Assembly (NCBI RefSeq): GCF_000472385.1
Contig: NZ_AWZU01000010.1
Span: 124,221-188,220 of the forward strand
DNA from: Bradyrhizobium sp. ARR65
GTDB lineage: Bacteria > Pseudomonadota > Alphaproteobacteria > Rhizobiales > Xanthobacteraceae
Length of the DNA stretch: 64,000 nt
Direction of reading: 5' to 3'
Shown here: positions 1-8,093 of the stretch, piece after piece
How the letters are laid out: each line of letters starts with the position of its first letter
Position numbering within the stretch: the stretch's first letter is position 1
Notes under the pieces: generated by a model
Database searches by the model: none
What the model saw: the letters and a program-made list of their open reading frames with translations, nothing else
What the model was told of the DNA's origin: nothing
Translations under genes and position numbers: made by a program

Positions 1-1
1 C

Positions 2-841
2 CTGGCCGGTGCGAAACTGCTGAAAGCCACGCTGACCGGCGCAACGCTCATCAACGCTGATTTAAGCGCGACCGATCTCACCGAAGCCAATCTCGGTGAA
101 GCCGACTGCCGCGGAACGCGTTTCGCATGCAGCCAACTTGTGCGGATCAATCTTCTCGGCGCGCGCATGGTGGGCGCATGCTTCGACCAAGCGAGGCTTG
201 GCGAGCTCCAGGTTTTGCGGGTACCGATGATCGGGGCAACCCTCCGCTCTGCGCAAGTAAGTCAATGCTCCTTCATTAAATCCGCCCTCGATAACACGGA
301 TTGGGGGGACGCCGTCCTCGAGCGCGGACAATTCATGGATTTATCGCTGTCTGGTGCAAGCTTTGCTGGCGCGCGACTTGAGCAAACCTGCTTTCTTAAG
401 GTGACAGCGCCCCAGCTCGATCTGTCGAGCTCGCAATTTGACGAAGTCAGCTTCATCGGCGACATCGATCTGCGCGACGCCCGGTTCGGCCGCAGCAGCG
501 CCGAGGCGCTCTCATTTCAGACGGCCGACCTCAGCGGCGCCGACTTCAGCATGGCTCGACTGAACGGTGTCTATTTCGGCAAGTCGACGCTGGCGCGCGC
601 CACCTTCCGAATGACCTCTCTAAAACGCTCGGTCTTCAGTGGCAACGATCTGCGCGGCAGCGATTTCTATGCCGCCAACCTCCTCGAGGCGCATCTTAAC
701 AAGGCCGACCTGGCCGGCGCCAGCCTGCGCCATGCAAATCTCTACGGTGCCGACCTGATGGATGCTTCCTTGGTCGCGACCGATTTGAGCAACGCCAATA
801 TCGACCGCTCCGCCCTAATGATCACGCGCCATGTCAATTGA
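2..841 (+). CDS. Pentapeptide-repeat protein, 5' end outside window
   Basis: The reading frame is open from base 2, so the gene starts upstream of the window. About 279 residues are visible, nearly all of them A(D/N)LxG-type pentapeptide repeats (ADLSATDL, ADLAGASL, ANLYGADL), which fold into a right-handed quadrilateral beta-helix. In T6SS loci a DUF2169 domain followed by pentapeptide repeats often sits directly before a DUF4150 gene. The missing N-terminus is therefore likely DUF2169, but this cannot be seen here. The last codons overlap the ATG of the next pentapeptide gene by 11 bp, which suggests translational coupling. An internal GTG at 140 is a possible but unlikely start, because the repeats continue upstream of it. 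The repeats are clear; the T6SS role is inferred from the neighbours. Confidence 0.8.
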   Translation: MAGAKLLKATLTGATLINADLSATDLTEANLGEADCRGTRFACSQLVRINLLGARMVGACFDQARLGELQVLRVPMIGATLRSAQVSQCSFIKSALDNTDWGDAVLERGQFMDLSLSGASFAGARLEQTCFLKVTAPQLDLSSSQFDEVSFIGDIDLRDARFGRSSAEALSFQTADLSGADFSMARLNGVYFGKSTLARATFRMTSLKRSVFSGNDLRGSDFYAANLLEAHLNKADLAGASLRHANLYGADLMDASLVATDLSNANIDRSALMITRHVN

Positions 842-1907
842 TCTCTTATTGCAGTCGATCGACCATCAGTACCCCGTACGCGACGCTAACCTCGATGGCG
901 AGGTGCTATCTGGACTGCGCCTGAACGACGGCGTTGTGTTGAGTTCTTCTTTCCGCGGCTCCCAGTTCACGCGTGCCCGCCTCACCGGCATGACGTTTCA
1001 GGACTGCGATTTGAGCGGCGCTTCCTTCGCCGATGCTTACCTTCAAAAATGCATATTTGTCCATTGCCGCGCTGGCCGATCCGACTGGCGGCGGGCGCGC
1101 TTCACCCAGTCGACTTTCATGACCTCAGATTTCAGCCATGGCGACTTCAGCGAGACGCAGCTCAGCCAGACGACAGCGATGCGCTGCGTGCTGGCCCAGA
1201 CGATCCTGAGTAGGGCCACCCTATCTCAAAGCGCTCTGATGGATTGTGACCTCACCAATGTCGTGCTCGACTACGCCACGCTGACGAACGCCAGTATAAC
1301 GCAGGCCGATTTGCGTAGTGCACAGGTCACGGGACTGCGTTGCGACACGATACATTTTTCGGAATGCGATCTGTCGGAGCGGGACCTCTCCGGACTTTTC
1401 CTTGCACGAGCAAACTTGAGCGGCGCCAAGCTGAACCGCACAAACCTGTCCGGAGCGGACCTCTCCGGTACGGTGTTGACTGGCGCGAGCCTCGTAGGCG
1501 CCGACCTCTCCAGCGCGACGGCTCCGAACGCACTGTTTGCCAGGGCTAACCTGCAAGCCGCCACGCTGCGCAATGCCAATTTGAGGCAATGCATCTTCGT
1601 AGAGGCGTGCCTCGATGGCTGCGATCTTTCTGGCACAACATTGGCGAACGCCGTTTTCACACGTGCATCGGCCAAGTCCAGCTTGTTTGCCGGCGCCGAC
1701 ATGTCCTATGCGCTGATGCACCACGTCAAGGTTGATGGCAGCGATTTTTCCGGCTCGCGATTTCTGCGCACTGACTTTCACTGCGCGTCGACCGCAGGCA
1801 GTTTGTTCGTGGCCCAGCGTGGGAGTGCCCTGCATACGATTCCGGAACGCGCCGTCGCTGAACTTTACGATGCAAGTCGCGTGATCCCTCTCAATGGAGT
1901 GAGCTAA
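831..1907 (+). CDS. Pentapeptide-repeat protein (T6SS accessory)
   Basis: This 358-residue protein consists almost entirely of pentapeptide repeats from about residue 20 to 320 (for example ANLSGAKL, TNLSGADL, ANLQAATL). It has no visible signal peptide or membrane segment. The start ATG lies inside the end of the preceding gene, and the stop is 4 bp before the PAAR-like gene, so it belongs to a tight operon. Paired pentapeptide proteins next to DUF4150 are a known feature of T6SS accessory clusters, where they may help assemble or carry tip-associated effectors. That role is inferred from context. Long open frames on the opposite strand here are shadows of the repetitive codon pattern. Confidence 0.85.
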   Translation: MSIDLLLQSIDHQYPVRDANLDGEVLSGLRLNDGVVLSSSFRGSQFTRARLTGMTFQDCDLSGASFADAYLQKCIFVHCRAGRSDWRRARFTQSTFMTSDFSHGDFSETQLSQTTAMRCVLAQTILSRATLSQSALMDCDLTNVVLDYATLTNASITQADLRSAQVTGLRCDTIHFSECDLSERDLSGLFLARANLSGAKLNRTNLSGADLSGTVLTGASLVGADLSSATAPNALFARANLQAATLRNANLRQCIFVEACLDGCDLSGTTLANAVFTRASAKSSLFAGADMSYALMHHVKVDGSDFSGSRFLRTDFHCASTAGSLFVAQRGSALHTIPERAVAELYDASRVIPLNGVS

Positions 1908-1911
1908 AGAA

Positions 1912-2319
1912 ATGAGTTTTGTCAATTCAAGTGGCCCGATGTCGGCGGAGGATCAAGCGTTTCCCGACGTCTGCAACACGCCATCCGGCCCCGCCATTGT
2001 GCCTTGCCCCTATCCAAATATCGCTATGAACACGACGGCCATTCCCACGCAGTCCCGCTGCCTGATCATGTGTATGCCTGCACACAACATGACGACCGAG
2101 CGCGCGACATCGATGGGCGATAGCGCAGGTGTTGCCCTCGGCGTCATCTCTGGCCTTGTCATGGGTCCGGGCCGCGCCAAAGCGGGATCGGACAATTTGT
2201 CAATCGGCGGGTCACCGGCAACTAAAATGGGGATGCCGACTAAGCAAAATGGTGCCAACCCGAACGCGTTCGGACTTTCGATATCGCCCTCTCAAACCCG
2301 CTTGATGGCGCAACGCTAA
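1912..2319 (+). CDS. DUF4150 PAAR-like T6SS spike-tip protein
   Basis: The 135-residue product has the DUF4150 signature: FPDVCNTPS near residue 18, PCPYPNIAMN near residue 33, then GDSAGVALGVISG and a C-terminal KMGMPTKQNGAN-type stretch. DUF4150 proteins are PAAR-like; they are thought to cap the VgrG trimer and recruit effectors. It starts 4 bp after the upstream pentapeptide gene and is followed 33 bp later by a beta-rich protein, consistent with a tip-and-cargo operon. It ends without an effector extension, so any toxin would be a separate polypeptide. The family assignment is by motif and is fairly secure. Confidence 0.85.
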   Translation: MSFVNSSGPMSAEDQAFPDVCNTPSGPAIVPCPYPNIAMNTTAIPTQSRCLIMCMPAHNMTTERATSMGDSAGVALGVISGLVMGPGRAKAGSDNLSIGGSPATKMGMPTKQNGANPNAFGLSISPSQTRLMAQR

Positions 2320-2352
2320 TGTGCCGACAGTCCTAGGATTAGGGAGTCTACT

Positions 2353-3309
2353 ATGCCAAATGCCTACACGCGACTGGTCGTTCCAGAAACACCGGTTTCG
2401 CCCATGACGAAATCAACCTATCTGCGCCTCGGTTCTTATTCGGACGAAGAAGCAAAGATTGTAACCGGACTAACGACGACTGTCGACGATGGCCCGGCTG
2501 GAACCAGTCCGTATGAAAGCGACAACGCCGGCATGCTTGCCTTCACGAATAAGGACTTCCAGGCTAACGTCGAAGGCGCCGCATTGATGAAAATCGGTGG
2601 CGGTCAGACCACCGAGGTCACGAACGGCAACTCCCAACATAAGGTCTTGAAAGGTACTTGTGAGATCTCTGCCGAGAAGGGCATATCAATCACTGCTGGC
2701 GCTAACGGGACGCCCGCTGACATCACGCTCACGGCCTCGAATCGCGTCAAGTTGATCAACAAAGGCAACAAGTCGGAAACCACCACTGGTCACGTCGAAA
2801 AGAAGACGATAGGCAACACCAAGGAGTTCTTCCAAGGCACCAAATTCACCTGCATGAGGGGCGCAGCTACCACGCTGACGATGGCCCGGAACGTAAGCAT
2901 GTTCCTTGGAGACGCATTCACTTTCAAGATCTCAAGGGAATGTTCATTCAATCTGAGCGACATGAATTCTATCACGATCGGCAATAAGCTCGACATTGTC
3001 CAAGGAATCGACATTAAGCAAGTCATCGGCCAATCTGCCAAGTGTGTTTTTGGACCCGACTTCAAGTCGGCCGATAGCAATACCAAAATTCTCAGGACGA
3101 GCGATTTCAAGCTCGCACCCGTTGACGATTTGAAGGTGGTCGGCCGCGACGGCAAGGTCTGCAAGACCAGCGTATCCGTCTCAGACAACGAATTGAGAAC
3201 GGGAACGTTGAACACCGAACAGTACGCCCTTGTCAAACGAATAGCGGAGCTCATGTCCAGTACCGGCAAGGACGAAGTCATACAAAAGAAGTCGATAAAT
3301 TTCATGTAG
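2353..3309 (+). CDS. Unknown protein, beta-rich, possible spike/needle component
   Basis: I do not recognise the family of this 318-residue protein. It starts at the ATG at 2353 after an AGGATTAGGGAG ribosome-binding site. From about residue 90 it becomes a monotonous series of short alternating hydrophobic and polar strands (ISITAGAN, DITLTASN, RVKLINKGN, SITIGNKLDIV), as in phage-needle or VgrG C-terminal beta-helix regions. It lies between DUF4150 and DUF3540 in the same operon and lacks a signal peptide, so a T6SS spike accessory role is likely. Alternatives are an effector or an effector adaptor. The gene is convincing; its function is inferred from context. Confidence 0.7.
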   Translation: MPNAYTRLVVPETPVSPMTKSTYLRLGSYSDEEAKIVTGLTTTVDDGPAGTSPYESDNAGMLAFTNKDFQANVEGAALMKIGGGQTTEVTNGNSQHKVLKGTCEISAEKGISITAGANGTPADITLTASNRVKLINKGNKSETTTGHVEKKTIGNTKEFFQGTKFTCMRGAATTLTMARNVSMFLGDAFTFKISRECSFNLSDMNSITIGNKLDIVQGIDIKQVIGQSAKCVFGPDFKSADSNTKILRTSDFKLAPVDDLKVVGRDGKVCKTSVSVSDNELRTGTLNTEQYALVKRIAELMSSTGKDEVIQKKSINFM

Positions 3310-3326
3310 CCGGCTGGAGAGATAGA

Positions 3327-3983
3327 ATGACAATGCCGTTCCGCGCCACAAACAGTGATTTCATGGCGCTGGCCGAGCGATTGCTTGAACCTGGACACCA
3401 CCGCGCCCGTGTCGTGTCAGTCAGCGAACATGGCACGGCGGTGGAGGTCGAAGTCGCTGGCGCTCGCCAAACGGCGACTGTGGCTGTGGGCTGCCTGGTT
3501 CGTCCTATTCCACAGGACGTGGTGCTGCTGTTCAGTGAGGCGGAACGAGCGTTCGTCGTGACCGTGCTGGAGCGGATGGCTTCCAGTTCGGGCATGGTCG
3601 GCCTGCCCGGCGGTCGCAACATGTCTATCGAGGGCGAGGCCATCACAATCGCCGCGCACCACCGCATATCGTTGCGCGCCGATAGCATCGATCTACAGGC
3701 TAAGCTGTTTGCCGTGCTCGCGAACACAAGCACCTGGATCGGCAAGCTCTACACTTTGATCGCGGATCGGGTCCGATGCTCGGCGCGTAGCCAGGAAACG
3801 AGCGCCGATTCGCTTACGGTAAAGGCGACGGAGCGCATCGCGGTCATCGAGCGGATTGACTCATTGCAGACCGAAACCCAGGCCATTAGGGTCACCGGTA
3901 TCGCGTCCGAGATGGCCCACAGCAAAGTCATCGCGGTGAGCGAGGACCTCCGCCTCGACGGCAAACGCGTCACGATTGCATAA
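3327..3983 (+). CDS. DUF3540 family T6SS accessory protein
   Basis: The 218-residue product matches the DUF3540 pattern. An N-terminal small beta domain (ARVVSVSEHGTAVEVEVAG) resembles the OB-like gp5 fold. It is followed by a glycine turn (MVGLPGGRNMSIEGEAITIAA) and a C-terminal series of short strands. DUF3540 proteins occur almost only next to DUF2169, DUF4150 and pentapeptide genes in T6SS loci, as here. The ATG at 3327 follows a GGAGAGATAG ribosome-binding site, 17 bp after the previous stop. The exact role is unknown; a baseplate or spike adaptor is plausible. Confidence 0.8.
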   Translation: MTMPFRATNSDFMALAERLLEPGHHRARVVSVSEHGTAVEVEVAGARQTATVAVGCLVRPIPQDVVLLFSEAERAFVVTVLERMASSSGMVGLPGGRNMSIEGEAITIAAHHRISLRADSIDLQAKLFAVLANTSTWIGKLYTLIADRVRCSARSQETSADSLTVKATERIAVIERIDSLQTETQAIRVTGIASEMAHSKVIAVSEDLRLDGKRVTIA

Positions 3984-3988
3984 CGCGC

Positions 3989-5755
3989 ATGCCGATCACC
4001 CGCATGCCCGGCCCGACCCGACAAGATCGGCTTAGAACGGCGCAGGAGTTTATTGCAGCCGGCCGCCTCGAGGAAGCGGAGGCGCTGTTGGAGCAGGTCG
4101 TCGCCACAGGCGATCCCGATACGCTCAATGCAAAGGCCACATTAGCGCTCGCACGGGAACGCACTGAGTTGGCGTTCGAGCTGCTGGCGGAGGCGGCGAC
4201 CGGCCATCCCGCTCACGCCGGGCTTGCTACTAACCTCGGGATCGCCCATGAGATGCTTGGCAGGTTTGACGAAGCGGTTATTTGCCTCAAACGCGCAGCG
4301 GCGCTCGCCCCGCGCAATCAGGAGATAAAGCTCGCGCTGGCTCATGCCCTGGACAGCCGCGGCGACGTTGCCGAAGCCCGCGCGATTACAGAGGCAGTTG
4401 TCCAGGACGAGCCAGGCAATGCGCGCGCCCTCCTTCAGCTCGGCACCATCGACCTCGGTTTGCGCGATTACTTGTCGGCCGAGATCGCCCTGCTTCGTGC
4501 CTTGGAACTTGTTCCGAACGATCCCGATACGCTGCGCAATTTGTCGGTGCTCTTGCTTGAACGCGGCTGCTTCGAGGAGGCGCTCCAGGTTGCGGAACAC
4601 GCGCATCTGCGCGCGCCGCTCGACATGGCCGGGCTCTCGCATTTGGCTTATTGCCGTGCCGCGATGGGACTTTGGGCGGAAGCGGAAGCAACCTGCAGGA
4701 GATTGCTCGCCTATGCACCGATCCATCTTGGTGCGCGCGAAATCCTGGCCCGCGTCATGATTGCCAACGGCCAGGAAGAACGGGGAATTGCGGAGCTCAC
4801 AAAGTTCGTACGCGCGCGCAACTCGCACCCTTCCGCTGCGCTTCTTCTGGCCAGCATTTTGCAGTTCGTCGGCCGGTTTGATGAAGCGCTAAGGCTTGCC
4901 AGCCACGTCGCGCACACACGACCTGACGACGAAGCGCCAAAGTCTCTTGTCACCGCACTTGAACTGACCCTCGGTCGCTTCCCGAGGTCCGAGCCGGCCG
5001 CCTTGGCTGCTGTGACGCGAGTAGTCGTGCCACCGACGACGGGCGCCCTCGAATTCGTTGCACTCGTTCGTCTCTTGCGGCGGCTGGCGAGCCAGCAAGA
5101 TGTGTATGTAGTCGCGGAGCCACGCTATCAGGCTCTTCTTGCGAATCTAGCCGAGCAGGTCATTCTCGACGAGCCGAGGCCCGGGCTATCAGCTGCGCCG
5201 CTGCAATCGCTATTGCGCGTTCTGTCGACCGACTCTACGATCATCGCCGATGGCATTCCCTATCTGCGTCCCGAGCCCGAGCTGTTCGCCAAATGGCGCG
5301 ATGCCCTAGCCGCCTTCCCAAGGCCTTTGGTGGGCATCGTGTGGGAGGGCGGCGCTCTCGGCCTGTCGATGGAGCAGATCTCCACCGTGGTTCCTCACCC
5401 GCTGACGCCGGTGAGTTTGATGACCGACGCGCGACGGCATGACATGAAGCGATGGAGCCGCCCGATCGATGCTGGTGTGCACATAGAGTGCCTGGCGGAA
5501 TTGATCGCAGCAATCGCCAATCTCGATGCGGTGGTGGGGCCCGACAGCTTGGCCATCCATGTCGCCGGAGCCCTTGGCGTTCCCGGCGTCGTCTTCGTGC
5601 CGCGCGGTTATCCCTGGTATTGGGCCCAGGCCGACGGCAAGCCACTGTGGTATCCTTCATTCGGGGTCATCGTGCAGGAACGGTTCGGCCAATGGTCCGG
5701 CGCGATCGACGAAGGTCGGCGCCGCCTCGAGACCCTGCTGCGCACAAACGATTGA
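3989..5755 (+). CDS. TPR protein with C-terminal glycosyltransferase-like domain
   Basis: This 588-residue protein has about eight tetratricopeptide repeats over residues 10-330 (LGIAHEMLGRFDEAVICLKRAAALAP and similar units). A C-terminal alpha/beta domain follows (residues about 350-585) with RPLVGIVWEGG, a polar motif near LAELIAAIANLDAVVGPDSLAIHVAGALGVP, and PWYW. The second part resembles GT-B glycosyltransferases of the family 9/41 type, in which VVGPDS...HVAGALG sits in the nucleotide-sugar site. It is the last gene of the operon and follows DUF3540 by 5 bp. TPR/GT proteins are recurrent passengers of DUF4150 clusters. Glycosylation of a secreted effector or a chaperone role are both possible. 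Confidence 0.75.
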   Translation: MPITRMPGPTRQDRLRTAQEFIAAGRLEEAEALLEQVVATGDPDTLNAKATLALARERTELAFELLAEAATGHPAHAGLATNLGIAHEMLGRFDEAVICLKRAAALAPRNQEIKLALAHALDSRGDVAEARAITEAVVQDEPGNARALLQLGTIDLGLRDYLSAEIALLRALELVPNDPDTLRNLSVLLLERGCFEEALQVAEHAHLRAPLDMAGLSHLAYCRAAMGLWAEAEATCRRLLAYAPIHLGAREILARVMIANGQEERGIAELTKFVRARNSHPSAALLLASILQFVGRFDEALRLASHVAHTRPDDEAPKSLVTALELTLGRFPRSEPAALAAVTRVVVPPTTGALEFVALVRLLRRLASQQDVYVVAEPRYQALLANLAEQVILDEPRPGLSAAPLQSLLRVLSTDSTIIADGIPYLRPEPELFAKWRDALAAFPRPLVGIVWEGGALGLSMEQISTVVPHPLTPVSLMTDARRHDMKRWSRPIDAGVHIECLAELIAAIANLDAVVGPDSLAIHVAGALGVPGVVFVPRGYPWYWAQADGKPLWYPSFGVIVQERFGQWSGAIDEGRRRLETLLRTND

Positions 5756-7029
5756 CTGAGCGGCGTTCACACAGCATCACGGCAAGCCCAAGTCGCTGAT
5801 TGTTGTCTTTGACAAGATGGCCCTTCATGTAGCTCAGGTTCAGAAGTAGAGAAGCGTGCGCCGGCATGGAATCGACCAGGCGCGCAACGTGCACGTAAGT
5901 CGCCGCCCGGTAGTCAATCATCGTTACGAACAGGTTGATACCGCAGGTACGGATTGGATTGAGGGACCCTTCATTGAGACGCCGGGTGTCAGGGTCGGCG
6001 GCGTGATACCACGTGTAATACTCCCCGCCTTGGCCTGAGCCAACCCGAGCCGTTTGTTACCGGTGAAGCCTTTCTTCCCCTCGTGCGTGACGCGGGCGAA
6101 AGGAAGAAGTCGTTTGCGACCTCATCATAGGCGTAGCCCGCGTCCGCAAGACACGATCCGTATTTCACTGTGCGCGCAAAGTTTGGCCAGCCTCCCCTCC
6201 CGCCTCCAATATTCGTTCCCTTCCCGACCTACCGCGATGCACGGCTCCCCTAGCTGGCGTTAGCGCGGCTGGGCGCAGAGCCCGAGGAAGCGAATGCCCT
6301 CTCCATGGAGCGCGGTCATCGCACTCGCAGCCTCAACCTGTCCCCTGACGATTTGCCAAACCTGGGAGCGAAGCGCAGCAAGTGAATGGGCTACTTGGTG
6401 AATGAGCGCACTTAGGGGGCCGCCAACGATCGGCCAAACCCGGGAACGTAGAGGAGCAAGGAAATTTGTTGGAGCGCGGTCATCGCAATTAAGGCCTCAG
6501 GGCGTCCATGAACGATCGGCCGGTTGAGTCTCAAACGGCGCGAAGGATGGTTGTTCCATCTCTTTTTCCCAGTACCCCTGTTTGGCTACATGCGCTCGAT
6601 ATTTCGACCGAACACGACCGACTTGGTGTACCGCGAGATCGTCCAGCCACCAAATGAATCGGTGTATCTTTGCCGCGTGTCTACGTTGTGAGTCGGACAA
6701 TTCGTCCGAGACGCAAGCATATGAGCACGGCTTGCTGAAACCACCCAGTCTCGCCGCACCCATCAGCAAGGTAGCGAATGCTCCAGGTTTGTTCCAACAT
6801 TCTGTTGAGCAAAGCTGGACCAGCTACCTACACTTTCCCAGTGTCTACCCACTGCCATGAAGCAGATCCGGCACGGCTATCTTCGAGTCCAGCGGGTGCG
6901 TTCGAATCTGCGCATTATATCCGCCAGTGCCCGTTCGGTGCCTGCGACCAAGTCCGTCCTTGGCTTGGCAATGGAGCATAGCGCTTCGTTGGCGCCGTAA
7001 AACGGCGATGGCGCGAACGGGCGGCGTTG
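5756..7029. other. 1.3 kb spacer without a convincing gene
   Basis: No frame with family motifs and a good ribosome-binding site was found. Short fragments on the minus strand, such as 5667-6020 (GGEYYTWYHAADPDT...), look as if they once coded for protein, but I could not assign them. A small inverted repeat, TCGGAC-AATTC-GTCCGA, lies near 6693-6709. The region separates the + accessory operon from the - hcp/vgrG unit and is probably eroded insertion DNA. Confidence 0.5.
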
Positions 7030-7542
7030 TCACCATTTATCCTCGCCGCTGGTGCTTCCGGGAACATGCTCCCATTTCACTTCCTTGTAGGTGAACGACC
7101 AGTCTTCCATGTTTTGAAAGAAGTTGTTCTGCGGATTGATTGTCAGCGGCACATAAGCCTTGCCCTCGATTAGCGTCGCGTTCTTCCAGCTTATCTTGAA
7201 GAAATTCTGCGGCTGCGGCATGCCCCCAGGGTCGGTGCGATAGAACTCGCAGACCACCTCTTCGAGCACCTCGTTAGTCGCCAGCGCCTGCCATAGCAGC
7301 GGCGACGCACGATCGAAGAACTTGGTGAAGAGTACCGGCTGGTGGTTGCGAGCGCCCGTGGCTACACCGCTCGTCACATCGCGTGGAACGATGATGCCGC
7401 TGGTGAAGGCAACAACAGTGATCTTCCCTTGCTTATCCGAATCACCCTTGGCGACCTGCCCGATGCTGAGCGGCTTTGAGGCATCCTTGGAGATGTCGCC
7501 CTGCTTCTTCCCCTTGATTGTGACGTAGGCTTCAAGTGACAC
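7030..7542 (-). CDS. hcp: Hcp (TssD), T6SS inner-tube protein
   Basis: The 170-residue product shows the Hcp family pattern: an N-terminal EAYVTIKGKKQGDI, a central VTSGVATGARNHQPVLFTKFFDRASPLLWQAL, and a C-terminal strand pair ending MEDWSFTYKEVKWEHVPG. Hcp forms hexameric rings stacked inside the TssBC sheath and is expelled with the spike. I chose the GTG at 7542, preceded by GGGAG seven bases away; a longer frame to 7611 would add an unrelated Cys/Arg-rich leader. It has its own -24/-12 promoter 54-70 bp upstream. It lies downstream of vgrG and a small unknown gene, so it may also be reached by readthrough from vgrG. Confidence 0.93.
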   Translation of the reverse strand: MSLEAYVTIKGKKQGDISKDASKPLSIGQVAKGDSDKQGKITVVAFTSGIIVPRDVTSGVATGARNHQPVLFTKFFDRASPLLWQALATNEVLEEVVCEFYRTDPGGMPQPQNFFKISWKNATLIEGKAYVPLTINPQNNFFQNMEDWSFTYKEVKWEHVPGSTSGEDKW

Positions 7543-7593
7543 TTTCGTCTCCCAGACCCTGAGATACGCCGGCACACACCGGCACGATGGATA

Positions 7594-7610
7594 TCGCAAC
7601 ATCCATGCCA
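7594..7610 (-). promoter_or_regulatory. Sigma-54 -24/-12 promoter of hcp
   Basis: On the minus strand the sequence is TGGCATGGATGTTGCGA, with GG and GC exactly 10 bases apart, matching the RpoN consensus TGGCAY-N5-TTGCW. It lies about 50 bp upstream of the hcp start. Confidence 0.75.
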
Positions 7611-7679
7611 AGAGCCGCGGGCGTGTGATACCTAATTTTGCGAGCCTTCCCCATCTGACGGCAACAGCACTGCGCCGTT

Positions 7680-7695
7680 TGTGCAGGCACCGACT
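7680..7695 (-). promoter_or_regulatory. Degenerate NifA-type upstream site for hcp
   Basis: On the minus strand it reads AGTCGGTGCCTGCACA: the first T of TGT-N10-ACA is replaced by A. It lies 70 bp upstream of the -24 element, close to the spacing at the three better sites. It shares GTCGG with the tssA and tagH sites. A second near-match (TGT-N10-ACG, + strand) is at 7735-7750. Confidence 0.4.
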
Positions 7696-7698
7696 CCA

Positions 7699-8091
7699 TC
7701 AAGCAACGACGTCGTTGCGATCACGACAGCGATCTGTCACGGGTGTAACGGGACCGACCACCTCCAATCGACACTCGACCTCGAGAAACGCACGCGTGGC
7801 AACATCGAGGACGGCCTGCCCCGTCACCTGGTACCCCTTGCAGTTATCGACAACGGCGTTGCCCAGCAGCGTGTAGATGAACACCGTGCAAGGACCGCGC
7901 TGTTCCTGCTCGAGATAGTGCGCGGATAATTTGAGGCGCAACTCTCGTCCGTCACGAAGTCGTTGTGAGCGAATGTCATCAGCCGATGCCGGTGCTATGT
8001 TGATCGATGCCGTTGGCAAGATGGTTGCCCGTGCCGCATTAACGACCGCTTCCAATAGCGGATCGATCTCGTGAGTCGCTGGGCGCCACAC
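7699..8091 (-). CDS. Small unknown protein between vgrG and hcp
   Basis: I do not recognise this 130-residue protein. The GTG start lies 2 bp after the vgrG stop, which points to translational coupling. The middle part (ELRLKLSAHYLEQEQRGPCTVFIYTLLGNAVVDNCKGYQVTG) reads like a compact alpha/beta domain with two cysteines. It has no signal peptide or membrane segment. Its place directly behind vgrG would suit an effector, an adaptor or an immunity protein, but nothing in the sequence decides between them. The frame ends 88 bp before the hcp promoter. Confidence 0.6.
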   Translation of the reverse strand: MWRPATHEIDPLLEAVVNAARATILPTASINIAPASADDIRSQRLRDGRELRLKLSAHYLEQEQRGPCTVFIYTLLGNAVVDNCKGYQVTGQAVLDVATRAFLEVECRLEVVGPVTPVTDRCRDRNDVVA

Positions 8092-8093
8092 TG

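Noticed and set aside
1221..1925. Long minus-strand reading frame opposite the pentapeptide genes
   Set aside because: It mirrors the repetitive codon pattern of the + strand gene; no family features and no ribosome-binding site.
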